From contig NZ_PDHO01000005.1 in NCBI RefSeq assembly GCF_002887815.1, forward strand, positions 62,001-126,000: a stretch of 64,000 nucleotides of DNA, read 5' to 3'. Of this stretch, positions 42,854 to 52,654 are shown one piece after another. The translations under genes and the position numbers were made by a program. Positions within the stretch are counted from its first letter, which is position 1. The number at the start of each line of letters is the position of its first letter. Origin of the DNA: Mycobacterium sp. ENV421. GTDB taxonomy: Bacteria; Actinomycetota; Actinomycetes; Mycobacteriales; Mycobacteriaceae. The notes under the pieces are model-generated. The model was not told where the DNA came from, ran no database searches, and was given only the letters and a program-made list of their open reading frames with translations.

Positions 42854-44050
42854 GTGAGTCAGGGGGACACGGTCGAGCTGGAACTGACCACCGGCGCGGC
42901 CGCCAACGGGGGTAGCTGCGTGGCACGCCACGACGGCCGGGTGGTGTTCGTGCGGTACGCCCTGCCGGATGAAGTGGTGCGGGCCCGGGTGACCGGCGAC
43001 CGCGGATCGTATTGGCACGCAGAGGCAATCGAGGTTCTCCAGCCGTCACCGGACCGGGTGGAGTCACAGTGCCGGATCGCCGGCGTCGGCGGGGCCGGCT
43101 GCTGCGATCTGGCATTCGCCACGCCGGAGGCGGCCCGTGTGCTCAAGGGGCAGGTGGTGGCCAATCAGCTGGCCCGCCTCGGTGATTTCCATTGGGATGG
43201 GGTTGCCGAGCCGCTCGGTGACGGCGCTGCGCGTGGCTGGCGCACCCGGGTGCGGCTGGACACCACCGATGCGGGCCGGGTGGGGTTCCATCGTTATCAC
43301 AGTTCGGAACTCGTCACCGATCTGGACTGCGCGCAGCTGCCGCCCGGCATGCTCGACGGGCTTGCGGACGTGACGTGGGCGCCGGGGGCTCATGTGCACG
43401 TGGCCGTCGACGACGACGGTCACCGGCACGTCGTGCAGTCCGGGCCGCGGTCGGGCCGCAAGGTCTCGACCCGTGTGGTCGAGGGCAATTACGAAGCGGT
43501 GCAACGGGTCGGCGACCGGGTCTGGCGGATACCGGTGACGGCGTTCTGGCAGGCGCACCGCGACGCCGCCCGGGTGTACAGCGGCCTGATCGGTCAGTGG
43601 GCGCAGCTGGACATCGGGATGACGGCGTGGGATCTGTACGGCGGCTCGGGCGTTTTCGCGGCCGCGCTCGCCGAAGGCGTCGGCGACTCCGGGCAGGTGG
43701 TCACGGTCGACACGTCGCGGGGCTCGTCGCGGGCGGCGCATGCGGCGCTGGCCGACCTCACCTGCGTATCGGTGATCACCGACTCGGTCCGGCGGGCGCT
43801 GAGCGCACAGCCACGTCGCGCCGACGTGGCGGTGCTGGATCCGCCGCGAGCCGGTGCCGGCCGGGAGGTCATCGAACAGCTGGCGACCGCCGAAGTCCCG
43901 CGGGTGATCCATATCGGTTGTGAGGCAGCATCATTCGCGCGCGACATCGGGCTCTACCGCAAGCAGGGCTACGACGTCGAGGAGTTGCGGGTGTTCGACT
44001 CGTTCCCGCTCACCCATCACGTCGAGTGCGTCGCGATACTCACCCGCTGA
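42854..44050 (+). CDS. TrmA/RlmD-type RNA (uracil-5) methyltransferase
   Basis: 398 residues. An N-terminal TRAM domain (VELELTTGAAANGGSCVARH, LPDEVVRARVTG) is followed by the catalytic domain: SAM-binding AWDLYGGSGVFAAAL, VLDPPRAGAG, and the nucleophile in VIHIGCEAASFARD; the C-terminus HHVECVAILTR carries the conserved HxE-type end. Whether it methylates tRNA or rRNA cannot be decided. The iron-sulfur cysteine set of RlmD is not clear near the CRIAG..CC stretch, although several cysteines are present. It follows the KimA-like gene by 7 nt, as Rv2689c follows Rv2690c. Confidence 0.87.
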   Translation: MSQGDTVELELTTGAAANGGSCVARHDGRVVFVRYALPDEVVRARVTGDRGSYWHAEAIEVLQPSPDRVESQCRIAGVGGAGCCDLAFATPEAARVLKGQVVANQLARLGDFHWDGVAEPLGDGAARGWRTRVRLDTTDAGRVGFHRYHSSELVTDLDCAQLPPGMLDGLADVTWAPGAHVHVAVDDDGHRHVVQSGPRSGRKVSTRVVEGNYEAVQRVGDRVWRIPVTAFWQAHRDAARVYSGLIGQWAQLDIGMTAWDLYGGSGVFAAALAEGVGDSGQVVTVDTSRGSSRAAHAALADLTCVSVITDSVRRALSAQPRRADVAVLDPPRAGAGREVIEQLATAEVPRVIHIGCEAASFARDIGLYRKQGYDVEELRVFDSFPLTHHVECVAILTR

Positions 44051-44061
44051 CGTCTGGCGGC

Positions 44062-44137
44062 TAGACTCCTGCGCAGGTGTGCCGGGAAGTCTGGTCGGCG
44101 TGAGCTTTTCCTTGCCTGTTGATGTCTTAGGAGACTG
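44062..44137 (+). promoter_or_regulatory. nhaA promoter and candidate structured RNA leader
   Basis: TAGACT (44062-44067) is a -10 box giving a leader of about 64 nt. Foldable parts are CAGG/CCTG (44074-44077 with 44115-44118) enclosing a GTGCCG/CGGCGT stem (44079-44084 with 44096-44101) whose loop contains AGTCT (44088-44092). GTCT-TAGG-AGAC (44124-44135) holds the AGGAG ribosome site, and the loop AGTCT can instead pair with AGACT (44132-44136). A cation-sensing riboswitch or thermosensor is possible; the GTGCCGGGAAGTCTGGTCGGC core looks conserved in other actinobacterial leaders, from memory only. Confidence 0.5.
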
Positions 44138-45460
44138 GTGGCCGACCGCACGCCGAATATCGCCCGCGCCCTGTTCGCCCGCGGATCGTGGTCGGAGACA
44201 TCTCGCGTCAGCGCGATCCTGCGCAAGGAGACCGTCGGTGGCGCGCTGCTGCTGGTGGCTGCGGCGATTGCCCTCATCTGGGCGAACTCACCGTGGTCGG
44301 CGGCCTATCACCAGCTTCGGCAGTTTCACGTCGGCACCGACCGGCTGGGCCTGCACCTTGATCTGACCCTGGGCGGCTGGGCGGCCGACGGGTTGTTGGC
44401 GATCTTCTTCTTCGTCGTCGGGCTCGAACTCAAACGCGAGTTCGTCGCCGGTGATCTCCGCGATCCTGGTCGCGCCGCGCTGCCGATCGCCGCCGCGGTG
44501 GGCGGCATGGTGGTGCCGGCAGTGATCTTCGTCTCCTTCACGTTCGACGAAGGTGGCGGCGCGGCGCGCGGTTGGGCCATCCCGACGGCGACCGACATCG
44601 CGTTCGCGGTCGCGGTGCTGGCCGTGCTGTCCACCCACCTTCCGGGTGCGCTGCGCACGTTCCTGCTCACCCTGGCCGTCGTCGACGACCTGCTGGCGAT
44701 CACGGTGATCGCGGTGTTCTACTCCGAGAAGATCAATCTCACCGCGCTGCTGATCGCACTGATCCCGTTGGCGCTGTTCACTGTGCTGGTACAACGCCGA
44801 ATTCGGTCGTGGTGGCTGCTGATCCCACTGGCCGCGCTCACCTGGGCCTTCGTTCACGAGTCCGGGGTGCATGCGACGGTTGCGGGGGTGCTGCTCGGTT
44901 TCGCGGTGCCCGTCCTGCGTAGCGAGGCGGCCGGCGGTCCGGAGGCCGGCCCCGGGCTGGCCGAGCATTTCGAGCACCGAATGCGTCCGGTGTCGGCGGG
45001 TTTCGCGGTGCCGGTGTTCGCGTTTTTCGCCGCCGGTGTCACCTTCGGCGGCTATGACGGTTTGATAACGGCGCTGTCGGATCCGATCGCAATGGGTATC
45101 GTCGCCGGGCTGGTGGTCGGCAAGACGGTCGGGGTGTTCGGGACCACGTGGGTGCTGGCCGCAGTGACCCGCGCCCGGCTCGACTCGGCTTTGCGCTGGG
45201 TCGACGTGTTCGGCATGTCGATGCTGGCCGGAATCGGGTTCACGGTGTCGCTGCTGATCGGCGAATTGGCCTACGATCCGGGCTCCGAACGCCAGGATGT
45301 GGTCAAGGTCGCAGTGCTGGTAGGAAGTTTGCTGGCCGCTCTGCTCGCCTCGATCGTGCTGCGCCTGCGCAACCGGCACTATCGGCTGGTGTGGGAGCTG
45401 GAGAACCGGGATCTCGACCACGACGGTGTACCCGACGTCTACGAGTCTGGACAGGACTGA
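44138..45460 (+). CDS. nhaA: Na+/H+ antiporter NhaA
   Basis: 440 residues, about 50 longer than E. coli NhaA. Eleven or twelve helices are visible; the signatures are [58 protein letters not shown], the paired catalytic aspartates in [10 protein letters not shown] and [13 protein letters not shown]. It expels sodium (or lithium) in exchange for protons at the inner membrane. The extra C-terminal tail ends [19 protein letters not shown], an EF-hand-like DxDxDG loop that could bind calcium. The GTG at 44138 has AGGAG 5-9 nt upstream, inside a foldable leader. dxs follows after 28 nt. Confidence 0.93.
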   Translation: MADRTPNIARALFARGSWSETSRVSAILRKETVGGALLLVAAAIALIWANSPWSAAYHQLRQFHVGTDRLGLHLDLTLGGWAADGLLAIFFFVVGLELKREFVAGDLRDPGRAALPIAAAVGGMVVPAVIFVSFTFDEGGGAARGWAIPTATDIAFAVAVLAVLSTHLPGALRTFLLTLAVVDDLLAITVIAVFYSEKINLTALLIALIPLALFTVLVQRRIRSWWLLIPLAALTWAFVHESGVHATVAGVLLGFAVPVLRSEAAGGPEAGPGLAEHFEHRMRPVSAGFAVPVFAFFAAGVTFGGYDGLITALSDPIAMGIVAGLVVGKTVGVFGTTWVLAAVTRARLDSALRWVDVFGMSMLAGIGFTVSLLIGELAYDPGSERQDVVKVAVLVGSLLAALLASIVLRLRNRHYRLVWELENRDLDHDGVPDVYESGQD

Positions 45461-45476
45461 TCTCTACGACGGTGCG

Positions 45477-45482
45477 TAGACT
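45477..45482 (+). promoter_or_regulatory. Leaderless promoter -10 box of dxs
   Basis: TAGACT ends 6 nt before the dxs ATG at 45489, so a transcript from here would begin at or very near the start codon. No ribosome-binding sequence is present between them. Confidence 0.6.
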
Positions 45483-45488
45483 GGCCAA

Positions 45489-47405
45489 ATGCTTGAACAG
45501 GTTCGCGGCCCCGCAGATCTGCAACACCTGTCCCAGGCGCAGCTGACCGATCTGGCTGCCGAGATTCGCCAGTTCTTGATCCACAAGGTCGCTGCCACGG
45601 GCGGCCACCTCGGGCCCAATCTCGGTGTTGTCGAGCTGACCCTCGCGCTGCACCGGGTCTTCGACTCTCCGCACGATCCGATCCTCTTCGACACCGGCCA
45701 TCAGGCGTATGTGCACAAGATGCTGACCGGCCGGGCCGCCGAGTTCGACACGCTGCGCAAGAAGGACGGGCTGTCGGGTTATCCCGCGCGGGCCGAGAGT
45801 GAGCACGACTGGGTGGAATCCAGCCATGCATCGGCCGCCCTGTCCTACGCCGACGGCCTCGCGAAAGCCTTCGAGTTGACCGGGCATCGCAACCGGCATG
45901 TCGTGGCCGTGGTGGGCGACGGTGCGCTGACCGGCGGCATGTGCTGGGAAGCCCTGAACAACATCGCCGCCGCCAAACGGCCGGTGATCATCGTCGTCAA
46001 CGACAACGGACGGTCCTACGCGCCGACCATCGGCGGGCTCGCCGACCATCTCGCCGGGCTGCGGCTGCAGCCGGGCTATGAGCGGGTACTGGAACGCGGC
46101 CGGATCGCCGTGCGCGGGATGCCCCTCATCGGCGAGGCCTGCTACCAGGCCATGCACAGCGTGAAGGCCGGCATCAAGGACGCGCTGTCACCGCAGGTGA
46201 TGTTCACCGACCTCGGCCTGAAGTACGTCGGCCCGATCGACGGCCACGACGAGCATGCTGTCGAGACCGCGCTGCGCCACGCACGCGGCTTCAAGGCCCC
46301 GGTGATCGTGCACGTGGTCACCCGCAAGGGGATGGGGTACGCACCGGCCGAGAACGACGAGGCCGAGCAGATGCACTCCTGCGGCGTCATCGACCCCGAC
46401 ACCGGGCTGGCGACGAAGTCAGCCGCGCCCGGCTGGACGTCGGTGTTCTCCGATGCACTGATCTCGTATGCCGCCAAGCGGCGCGACATCGTGGCGATCA
46501 CCGCGGCGATGCCCGGACCGACCGGGCTCTCGGCGTTCGGTGAACGCTTTCCGGACCGGCTTTTCGACGTCGGCATCGCCGAGCAGCACGCGATGACGTC
46601 GGCGGCCGGATTGGCGATGGGCGGCCTGCATCCGGTGGTGGCGATCTACTCGACGTTCCTCAATCGCGCGTTCGACCAGATGATGATGGACGTCGCGCTG
46701 CACAAGCTGCCGGTCACGATCGTGCTGGACCGCGCTGGGATCACCGGGAACGACGGCGCCAGCCACAACGGCATGTGGGATTTGTCGATCCTGGGCATCG
46801 TTCCGGGGATGCGGGTGGCCGCGCCGCGCGACGGCGCCCGCCTGCGGGAAGAACTCGGCGAGGCACTCGAGGTCGACGACGGCCCTACCGCCATCAGATT
46901 CCCCAAAGGTGAAGTGGGCGAAGATATTCCGGCACTCGAGCGGGTGGCGGGTATGGACCTCCTGGCTCGCCCGGCTGACGGCCTGAGTCAGGACGTCCTG
47001 CTCCTGGCAGTGGGTTCGTTCGCGCCGATGGCGCTGAAAGTCGCACAGCGACTGCGCAATCAGGGAATCGGGGTGACGGTGGTCGACCCGCGCTGGGTGC
47101 TCCCGGTGCCGGACGGGATTGCGCCGCTTGCCACCTCGCACAAGCTGGTGGTGACGATGGAGGACAGCGGTGTGCACGGTGGCATCGGCTCCACCGTCTC
47201 GGCTGCCCTGCGCGCCGCAGCCATCGACGTGCCGTGCCGCGATCTCGGTGTGCCGCAACAGTTCATCGACCACGCCGGCCGTGGTGAGGTGCTCGAGGAG
47301 ATCGGTCTGACCGAGCAGAACATCGCCCGTCAGGTGACCGGGTGGGTCGCCGCACTCGGAACGGTCGACGACACGGTCAGCGATTCCGCCGAAAAGACGA
47401 ACTGA
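45489..47405 (+). CDS. dxs: 1-deoxy-D-xylulose-5-phosphate synthase
   Basis: 638 residues, full length. Thiamine diphosphate binding is seen in [16 protein letters not shown] (about residue 145); the substrate histidines lie in [11 protein letters not shown] and [10 protein letters not shown]; the transketolase-like second domain has [15 protein letters not shown] with the catalytic glutamate and a C-terminal domain after about 500. It condenses pyruvate with glyceraldehyde-3-phosphate to DXP, the first step of the MEP isoprenoid pathway, feeding polyprenol phosphates (used by AftC in this window) and menaquinone. It converges with the RNase D gene with 1 nt between stop codons. Confidence 0.96.
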   Translation: MLEQVRGPADLQHLSQAQLTDLAAEIRQFLIHKVAATGGHLGPNLGVVELTLALHRVFDSPHDPILFDTGHQAYVHKMLTGRAAEFDTLRKKDGLSGYPARAESEHDWVESSHASAALSYADGLAKAFELTGHRNRHVVAVVGDGALTGGMCWEALNNIAAAKRPVIIVVNDNGRSYAPTIGGLADHLAGLRLQPGYERVLERGRIAVRGMPLIGEACYQAMHSVKAGIKDALSPQVMFTDLGLKYVGPIDGHDEHAVETALRHARGFKAPVIVHVVTRKGMGYAPAENDEAEQMHSCGVIDPDTGLATKSAAPGWTSVFSDALISYAAKRRDIVAITAAMPGPTGLSAFGERFPDRLFDVGIAEQHAMTSAAGLAMGGLHPVVAIYSTFLNRAFDQMMMDVALHKLPVTIVLDRAGITGNDGASHNGMWDLSILGIVPGMRVAAPRDGARLREELGEALEVDDGPTAIRFPKGEVGEDIPALERVAGMDLLARPADGLSQDVLLLAVGSFAPMALKVAQRLRNQGIGVTVVDPRWVLPVPDGIAPLATSHKLVVTMEDSGVHGGIGSTVSAALRAAAIDVPCRDLGVPQQFIDHAGRGEVLEEIGLTEQNIARQVTGWVAALGTVDDTVSDSAEKTN

Positions 47406-47406
47406 C

Positions 47407-48687
47407 TCACGCCTCTTCGGCGGCAGCAGAACTCAGCGCCTCGGCGAGCACCGGGACCACGAGAGAGCGTTGCCACTGCCTGGCCCCGCCGTCGCGCAGG
47501 ACGGTATCGATGGCCGCGCTGACATCGCCGGCGTCCTGCCAATCCCAGCACAGTCTGCGGACGAGTTCCGGGGACACCAGATTCTCGGTGGGGACCCGCA
47601 CCCGTTCGGACAACTCGGACAGGCGCGCCCGGGCGGCGTCGAGCCGGGCCGCTGCCTCCGGTTTGCGTTTGGCCCAGCGCACCGCCGGCGGCGGCCCGTT
47701 CTGCGGTTCGGCGCTGTCCGGCGGGTCGGGGTTGGTGCGGGCGGACTCCAGCGCCGCGAGCCAGACGTGGGCGCTGCGGCGCTGTTTGTGGCCGCCGAAG
47801 ATCGGCAGTTTGGTCAGTTCCTCGACGGTCTTGGGGTCGGCGACGGCGGCGGCGATGATCGCCGAGTCCGGCAGGATCCGACCCGGAGCGATGTCGCGGC
47901 GGCGGGCGATCTGATCGCGCACCGTCCACAGTTCGCGCACCGCTGCCAGGGCCTGGCGGTTGCGGACCTTGTGCAGACCTGAGGTGCGCCGCCACCGGTC
48001 ACGTCGGGTCGGGCTGGGCTCCGAGCGTCGAAGGTGCTCGAATTCTTCGGCAGCCCAAGCGGATTTATCCTGCTCGGTGAGCACCTCGTGGATCGCGTCG
48101 CGCAGAGCGATCAGCACTTCGACGTCCAGCGCGGCGTAGTTCAGCCACTCGTCGGGCAGCGGACGTTTGGACCAATCCGCCGCGCCGTGCCCCTTGGCGA
48201 GCCCGAGTCCCAGCAGGCGTTGCACCATCGCCGCCAGGTTGACCCGCTCGAAACCGGCCAGCCGGCCGGCCAACTCGGTGTCGTAGAGCGCGGGCGGGCG
48301 CATCCCCACCTCGGCCAGGCAGGGCAGGTCCTGATCGGCCGCGTGCAGGATCCATTCGTCGTCGGCCAGCACCTCGGCCACCGGCCGCAGCACATCGATC
48401 GGACTGCTGCCGTGATTGACCGGGTCGATCAGGACGGTGCCGGCGCCGGTGCGGCGAATCTGGATCAAGTAGGCGCGGTTGGAGTACCGGAAACCCGATG
48501 CGCGCTCGGCGTCGACGGCGAACGGCCCGGTGCCCTTCGCCAGCTGGTCGGCGGCTCGGGCGATCGAGTCGGCGCTGATCGACAGCGGCGGCACTCCCTC
48601 GGCGGGGCTGAGCAGGGGAGTCGCCTCGGGGGCGTCCTCGGCTGCGGCATCGGCCGCCGCGGTCGCGGCGTCATCGTCTGGTGTCAT
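47407..48687 (-). CDS. rnd: Ribonuclease D with HRDC domain
   Basis: 426 residues. The DEDDy exonuclease domain spans about 35-205: FAVDAERA (Exo I), ILHAADQDLP (Exo II) and LNYAALDVEVLI (Exo III, with Tyr and Asp). An HRDC domain follows at about 240-310 (LAAVRELWTVRDQIARRRDI, LPDSAIIAAAVADP) and a second helical domain ends the protein. RNase D trims 3' ends of stable RNAs. The ATG lies 1 nt after the stop of the DUF3000 gene (TGA-C-ATG), implying translational coupling. The N-terminal 30 residues are Ala/Asp-rich and probably disordered. Confidence 0.92.
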   Translation of the reverse strand: MTPDDDAATAAADAAAEDAPEATPLLSPAEGVPPLSISADSIARAADQLAKGTGPFAVDAERASGFRYSNRAYLIQIRRTGAGTVLIDPVNHGSSPIDVLRPVAEVLADDEWILHAADQDLPCLAEVGMRPPALYDTELAGRLAGFERVNLAAMVQRLLGLGLAKGHGAADWSKRPLPDEWLNYAALDVEVLIALRDAIHEVLTEQDKSAWAAEEFEHLRRSEPSPTRRDRWRRTSGLHKVRNRQALAAVRELWTVRDQIARRRDIAPGRILPDSAIIAAAVADPKTVEELTKLPIFGGHKQRRSAHVWLAALESARTNPDPPDSAEPQNGPPPAVRWAKRKPEAAARLDAARARLSELSERVRVPTENLVSPELVRRLCWDWQDAGDVSAAIDTVLRDGGARQWQRSLVVPVLAEALSSAAAEEA

Positions 48688-48688
48688 G

Positions 48689-49270
48689 TCAGGCGCGGGA
48701 GCGGGAACCTAGGTCCGTCACTCCCACCGGCGGCAGACCCGCGGCGTGTTCGAGGACCTCGCAGAATGCCTGGACATGTGTGTCGAGCGCCATGGTGGTG
48801 GCCGTCCACGATGCGCGCATCTCGAGCTGGTGGGCGCGGGGCGGACCGGAGATGTCGCCGTAGCGCACCGAGGTGGTGGCCGTGACGGTGCCGCCGAGCG
48901 CGGTGACGTGTTCGGAGCGGCTTTCCAGCGCGTCGACGAGCCAACTCCACGCCACCTCGGGCAGCAGCGGGTCGACAGCCTCGCTGGAGTCCAGGTCGGC
49001 CTGGATGTAGGCGACCAGTCGCATCGTGCCGTCCCAGGCTTCGGAGCCGTCGGGATCGTGCAGCAGGATCAGCCGGCCGAATGCATCGCCGTCGGAGGTT
49101 TCCGGGACGATCTCGGTGTCGGGGTGTTTGACCTCGGCGCCCAGCGCATAGCTGTACGGCGCGAGACGTTGAGGTGGTCGGATCGGACCGAGTTCGATCT
49201 CCGCCCGCACCTGAGCGGTGTTCATCGCCGCCACCGCCTCGCGGAAAAGCGCGGGTTCCGCAGTGGTCAC
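48689..49270 (-). CDS. DUF3000 protein
   Basis: 193 residues from the GTG at 49270. The DUF3000 core reads PALFREAVAAMNTAQVRAEI, IRPPQRLAPYSYALGAEV, FGRLILLHDPDGSEAWDGTM, RLVAYIQADLDSSEA and FCEVLEHAAGLPPVGVTDL. No enzyme motif or membrane segment is visible and no function is known. The in-frame reading continues far upstream without family sequence, so the first plausible start is used; an internal ATG at about 49225 would remove conserved residues. It is coupled to RNase D and divergent from hemE. Confidence 0.83.
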   Translation of the reverse strand: MTTAEPALFREAVAAMNTAQVRAEIELGPIRPPQRLAPYSYALGAEVKHPDTEIVPETSDGDAFGRLILLHDPDGSEAWDGTMRLVAYIQADLDSSEAVDPLLPEVAWSWLVDALESRSEHVTALGGTVTATTSVRYGDISGPPRAHQLEMRASWTATTMALDTHVQAFCEVLEHAAGLPPVGVTDLGSRSRA

Positions 49271-49337
49271 GTCGATTGACGCTAGCCCTATCGTCGGGGC
49301 CGGGCGGGCAGGCGCGCCGATTTGGTGCCGTTCCGGC

Positions 49338-49364
49338 GGGCAGGAGCGGAGCGACCCGGGGGAG
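49338..49364. repeat. Short dispersed element upstream of hemE (copy 1)
   Basis: GGGCAGGAGCGGAGCGACCC closely matches a second copy at 50485-50509 (GGGCAGGAGCGCAGCGACCG). The two flank hemE. Similar GAGCGNAGCGACC words are scattered through mycobacterial genomes in my experience; their function is unknown. Confidence 0.55.
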
Positions 49365-49423
49365 GACTCCGGCGGCTGAGGGCTCGTCAGCCGGGCTGAC
49401 CGGCCCGTGGCAGCATGGACGCG

Positions 49424-50473
49424 ATGAGTACCCGTCGCCAGCTGCCCGAGGCGCCCTATCTGGCCGCCGCCACTGGCCGCAAACCCAGCCGCATCCCGGT
49501 CTGGTTCATGCGCCAGGCCGGCCGATCGCTGCCCGAGTACCGCGAACTGCGCGCCAAGAACACGATGATGCAGGCCTGTTTCGACCCGGCCCTGATCAGC
49601 GAGATCACCCTGCAGCCGGTGCGCAGGCACGGGGTGGACGCGGCGATTCTGTTCTCCGACATCGTGGTGCCGATGCGCGCTGCCGGCATCGGTCTGGACA
49701 TCGTTCCCGACGTCGGCCCGGTGATCGACAACCCGGTACGGACCGCCGCCGATGTCGGCGCGCTGAAAGGTCTTGAGCTGCAGCGCGTCAGCGCGGTCTC
49801 GGACGCGGTGAGCATGCTGGTGGGTGAACTCGGTGAGGTACCGCTGATCGGCTTCGCCGGCGCCCCGTTCACGTTGGCGTCCTATCTGGTCGAGGGCGGG
49901 CCCAGCAAGCTGCACGAGCGGACCAAGGCGATGATGTTCGCCGACCCCTCGACATGGCATGCGTTGATGGGGCTGTTGACCGACCTCACGATCGCCTTCC
50001 TGAAGGTGCAGCTCGACGCCGGCGTGGACGCCATCCAGGTGTTCGACTCGTGGGCGGGCACGCTGTCGCTGGCCGACTACCGCACCCACGTGCTGCCGCA
50101 CAGCTCGCGGGTATTCGCCGCGCTGGCCGACTATCGGGTGCCGATGACGCATTTCGGGGTGGGCACCGCCGAACTGCTGGGCGCGATGGGTGAGGCCGGC
50201 GCGACGGTCGTCGGTGTCGACTGGCGCACCTCGCTGGCCGACGCCGCCCTGCGGGTGGGGCCGAAGCTGGCGCTGCAGGGCAACCTGGATCCGGTCGTGC
50301 TGCTGGCCGGCTGGCCGGTCGTCGAGCCGGCAGCGCGAGCGGTGGTCGACGACGGCAGGCTGGCGGTCGACGCCGGCGCGGCGGGGCACATCTTCAACCT
50401 GGGCCACGGCGTACTGCCGCCCACCGATCCCGGCATCCTGACCGATCTTGTCGCGCTGGTGCACTCGTTGTGA
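49424..50473 (+). CDS. hemE: Uroporphyrinogen decarboxylase
   Basis: 349 residues of the URO-D TIM barrel. [19 protein letters not shown] carries the substrate-binding arginines, [17 protein letters not shown] the key aspartate, and [17 protein letters not shown] and [12 protein letters not shown] are further signatures. It removes four carboxyl groups from uroporphyrinogen III to give coproporphyrinogen III. The ATG at 49424 matches M. tuberculosis (MSTRR-LP); an in-frame ATG 9 nt earlier is possible. It leads the rightward heme cluster hemE-hemY-hemQ. Confidence 0.96.
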   Translation: MSTRRQLPEAPYLAAATGRKPSRIPVWFMRQAGRSLPEYRELRAKNTMMQACFDPALISEITLQPVRRHGVDAAILFSDIVVPMRAAGIGLDIVPDVGPVIDNPVRTAADVGALKGLELQRVSAVSDAVSMLVGELGEVPLIGFAGAPFTLASYLVEGGPSKLHERTKAMMFADPSTWHALMGLLTDLTIAFLKVQLDAGVDAIQVFDSWAGTLSLADYRTHVLPHSSRVFAALADYRVPMTHFGVGTAELLGAMGEAGATVVGVDWRTSLADAALRVGPKLALQGNLDPVVLLAGWPVVEPAARAVVDDGRLAVDAGAAGHIFNLGHGVLPPTDPGILTDLVALVHSL

Positions 50474-50484
50474 CAGAGCTCGGA

Positions 50485-50509
50485 GGGCAGGAGCGCAGCG
50501 ACCGGAGAA
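50485..50509. repeat. Short dispersed element between hemE and hemY (copy 2)
   Basis: GGGCAGGAGCGCAGCGACCG lies in the 40-bp gap between hemE and hemY and matches the copy at 49338-49364 at all but a few positions. It ends 5 nt before the hemY GTG. Confidence 0.55.
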
Positions 50510-50513
50510 TGCT

Positions 50514-51863
50514 GTGAGGTATTGCGTTGTCGGGGGCGGCATTTCGGGTTTGGTCGCTGCCTATCGGCTACGCACGCTGGCCGGCGCGGACGCCGACATC
50601 ACGGTATTCGACCCGGCTGACCGTCTCGGTGGCATCCTGCGCACCGAACGGATCGCCGGTCAGCCGATGGACATCGGCGCCGAGGCGTACGTGGTGCGGC
50701 GCCCCGAGGTGCCGGCACTGCTGACCGAGCTCGGCCTGGCCGGTCGCCAGATCAGCACCACCGGGGTGCGTCCCACCATCTACAGCCAGGGCCGCCTGCA
50801 TCCGTTGCCTGCCGACACCGTCAACGGCATCCCGACCTCTGCCGCGTCGATGACCGGCCTGGTCGACGATGCGACGATCGCGAAAATCGCCGCCGAGCCC
50901 GCCCGGCCACTGCGTTGGCAGCCGGGCTCCGACCCGGCGGTCGGCGCCGTGGTCGCCGACCGATTCGGCGACCAGGTCGTTGCGCGCTCGGTCGACCCGA
51001 TGCTGTCCGGCGTCTATTCCGGTTCGGCGGCCACCATCGGTATCCGCTCCGCGGTGCCGACGGTGGCCGCCGCTCTTGACGCCGGCGCCCCCAGCCTCAC
51101 CGACGCCGGCCGCCGCGCACTGCCGGGCAGCACACAGGGCCCGGTGTTCGGCGCCATCGACGGCGGCTACCAGGTGTTGCTCGACGCGCTGGTGCAGTGC
51201 AGCAGGCTGAACTGGGTGCAGACGTCGATACAGCACATTGCGCGCGACGGGACCGGCTGGAGCCTGCGCGATGACGACGGCCGACAGTTGGGTGCCGACG
51301 GGGTGATCGTCGCGGTGCCGGCCCCGCGGCTCGCGCCGCTGATGGCCGACGTGGCCCCCGCCGCCGGCGTGGCGGCAGCCCGGATCCCGGTCGCCTCGGC
51401 GGCGGTGCTGGCACTGGCCGTCCCTGGTGGGACACCCCTGCCCGCGCAGTCCGGTGTCCTGGTCGCCACCGGAGAACGCTTGCACGCCAAGGCGATCACG
51501 CTGTCGACCCGCAAGTGGGGATCACGCGGCAACGCCGAGTTGTTGCGGTTGTCGTTCGGGCGTTTCGGTGACGATCTGGCGCGCGCGACGTCGGACACCG
51601 AACTGCAGAGCTGGGCGCTGGCCGATGTGTCGACGGTGTTCGGGATCTCGGTCGATCCGATCGATGTGCGGGTGCACCGCTGGCTGGACGCGATGCCGCA
51701 ATATTCGCCGGGGCATCGCGAGCTGGCCGCGGGACTGCGCGCCGGGTTGCCGCCCACCCTGGCGATCGCGGGCAACTATCTCGACGGCATCGGGGTGCCG
51801 GCCTGTGTCGGCGTGGCCGGCCGTGCGGCGGAGGCTGTGGTGGCCGCCACCATCCGCCGATAG
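50514..51863 (+). CDS. hemY: Coproporphyrinogen III oxidase (HemY/CgoX type)
   Basis: 449 residues. The FAD Rossmann motif [18 protein letters not shown] opens the protein; [14 protein letters not shown] and [14 protein letters not shown] are typical of the HemY flavin oxidases; [10 protein letters not shown] and the C-terminal [20 protein letters not shown] close the FAD site. In actinobacteria with HemQ, this enzyme oxidises coproporphyrinogen III to coproporphyrin III in the coproporphyrin-dependent heme pathway rather than acting on protoporphyrinogen. The GTG at 50514 fits the family start. It lies between hemE and hemQ on one strand. Confidence 0.93.
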   Translation: MRYCVVGGGISGLVAAYRLRTLAGADADITVFDPADRLGGILRTERIAGQPMDIGAEAYVVRRPEVPALLTELGLAGRQISTTGVRPTIYSQGRLHPLPADTVNGIPTSAASMTGLVDDATIAKIAAEPARPLRWQPGSDPAVGAVVADRFGDQVVARSVDPMLSGVYSGSAATIGIRSAVPTVAAALDAGAPSLTDAGRRALPGSTQGPVFGAIDGGYQVLLDALVQCSRLNWVQTSIQHIARDGTGWSLRDDDGRQLGADGVIVAVPAPRLAPLMADVAPAAGVAAARIPVASAAVLALAVPGGTPLPAQSGVLVATGERLHAKAITLSTRKWGSRGNAELLRLSFGRFGDDLARATSDTELQSWALADVSTVFGISVDPIDVRVHRWLDAMPQYSPGHRELAAGLRAGLPPTLAIAGNYLDGIGVPACVGVAGRAAEAVVAATIRR

Positions 51864-51891
51864 GCGAACCACCGCGTGGCACGATGGGTGC

Positions 51892-52596
51892 ATGGCCAAA
51901 CTGGACTTCGACGAGCTCAACGCCACGATCCGTTACGTCATGTTCTCGACCTTCGCGGCGGAACCGGGCGAGCTGGGCTTCGACGAAGAGGCCCGCGCCG
52001 CTGTCGCCGACGAGACGGCGACCTTCCTCAAACAGCAGGAGGACAACGGGGTCGTGGTGCGCGGCATCTACGACGTGGCGGGGCTGCGTGCCGACGCCGA
52101 CTTCATGTTCTGGACGCACGCCGAGCGCATCGAGTCCCTGCAGGCGACCTATAACGACTTCCGCCGCACCACAACCCTGGGCCGGGCCGTCACCCCGGTG
52201 TGGAGCGCCGTCGCCCTGCACCGGCCCGCGGAATTCAACAAGAGCCACATACCGGCATTTTTGGCCGGTGAGGAGCCGGGCAATTACGTCTGCGTCTACC
52301 CCTTCGTGCGTTCGCTGGACTGGTATCTGCTGCCCGGTGAGGACCGCCGCAAGATGCTGGCCGACCACGGCATGGCCGCCCGCAGTTACAAGGACGTGCG
52401 CGCCAATACCGTTCCTGCCTTCGCGCTCGGCGATTACGAATGGATTCTGGCGTTCGAAGCTCCTGAGCTGTACCGCATTGTCGACCTGATGCGCGACTTG
52501 CGCGCCACCGAAGCCCGTCGGCATGTGCGCGAGGAAGTCCCGTTCTTCACCGGTCCGCGGATCGGCGTTGAGGAATTGGTCGCCAAACTGCCCTAG
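51892..52596 (+). CDS. hemQ: Coproheme decarboxylase HemQ
   Basis: 234 residues of the chlorite-dismutase-like fold. Landmarks are [55 protein letters not shown] with the catalytic tyrosine region, [15 protein letters not shown] with the probable heme-ligand histidine, and [19 protein letters not shown]. It decarboxylates coproheme to heme b using hydrogen peroxide, the last step of the pathway begun by hemE and hemY just upstream. The ATG at 51892 lies 28 nt after hemY. Longer in-frame starts run back into hemY. Confidence 0.95.
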   Translation: MAKLDFDELNATIRYVMFSTFAAEPGELGFDEEARAAVADETATFLKQQEDNGVVVRGIYDVAGLRADADFMFWTHAERIESLQATYNDFRRTTTLGRAVTPVWSAVALHRPAEFNKSHIPAFLAGEEPGNYVCVYPFVRSLDWYLLPGEDRRKMLADHGMAARSYKDVRANTVPAFALGDYEWILAFEAPELYRIVDLMRDLRATEARRHVREEVPFFTGPRIGVEELVAKLP

Positions 52597-52654
52597 CAAA
52601 CGAGCCCGCGTACTGCCCGCTCAGGGGGCTGAAGTTCGCTACGATTGCGTGACC

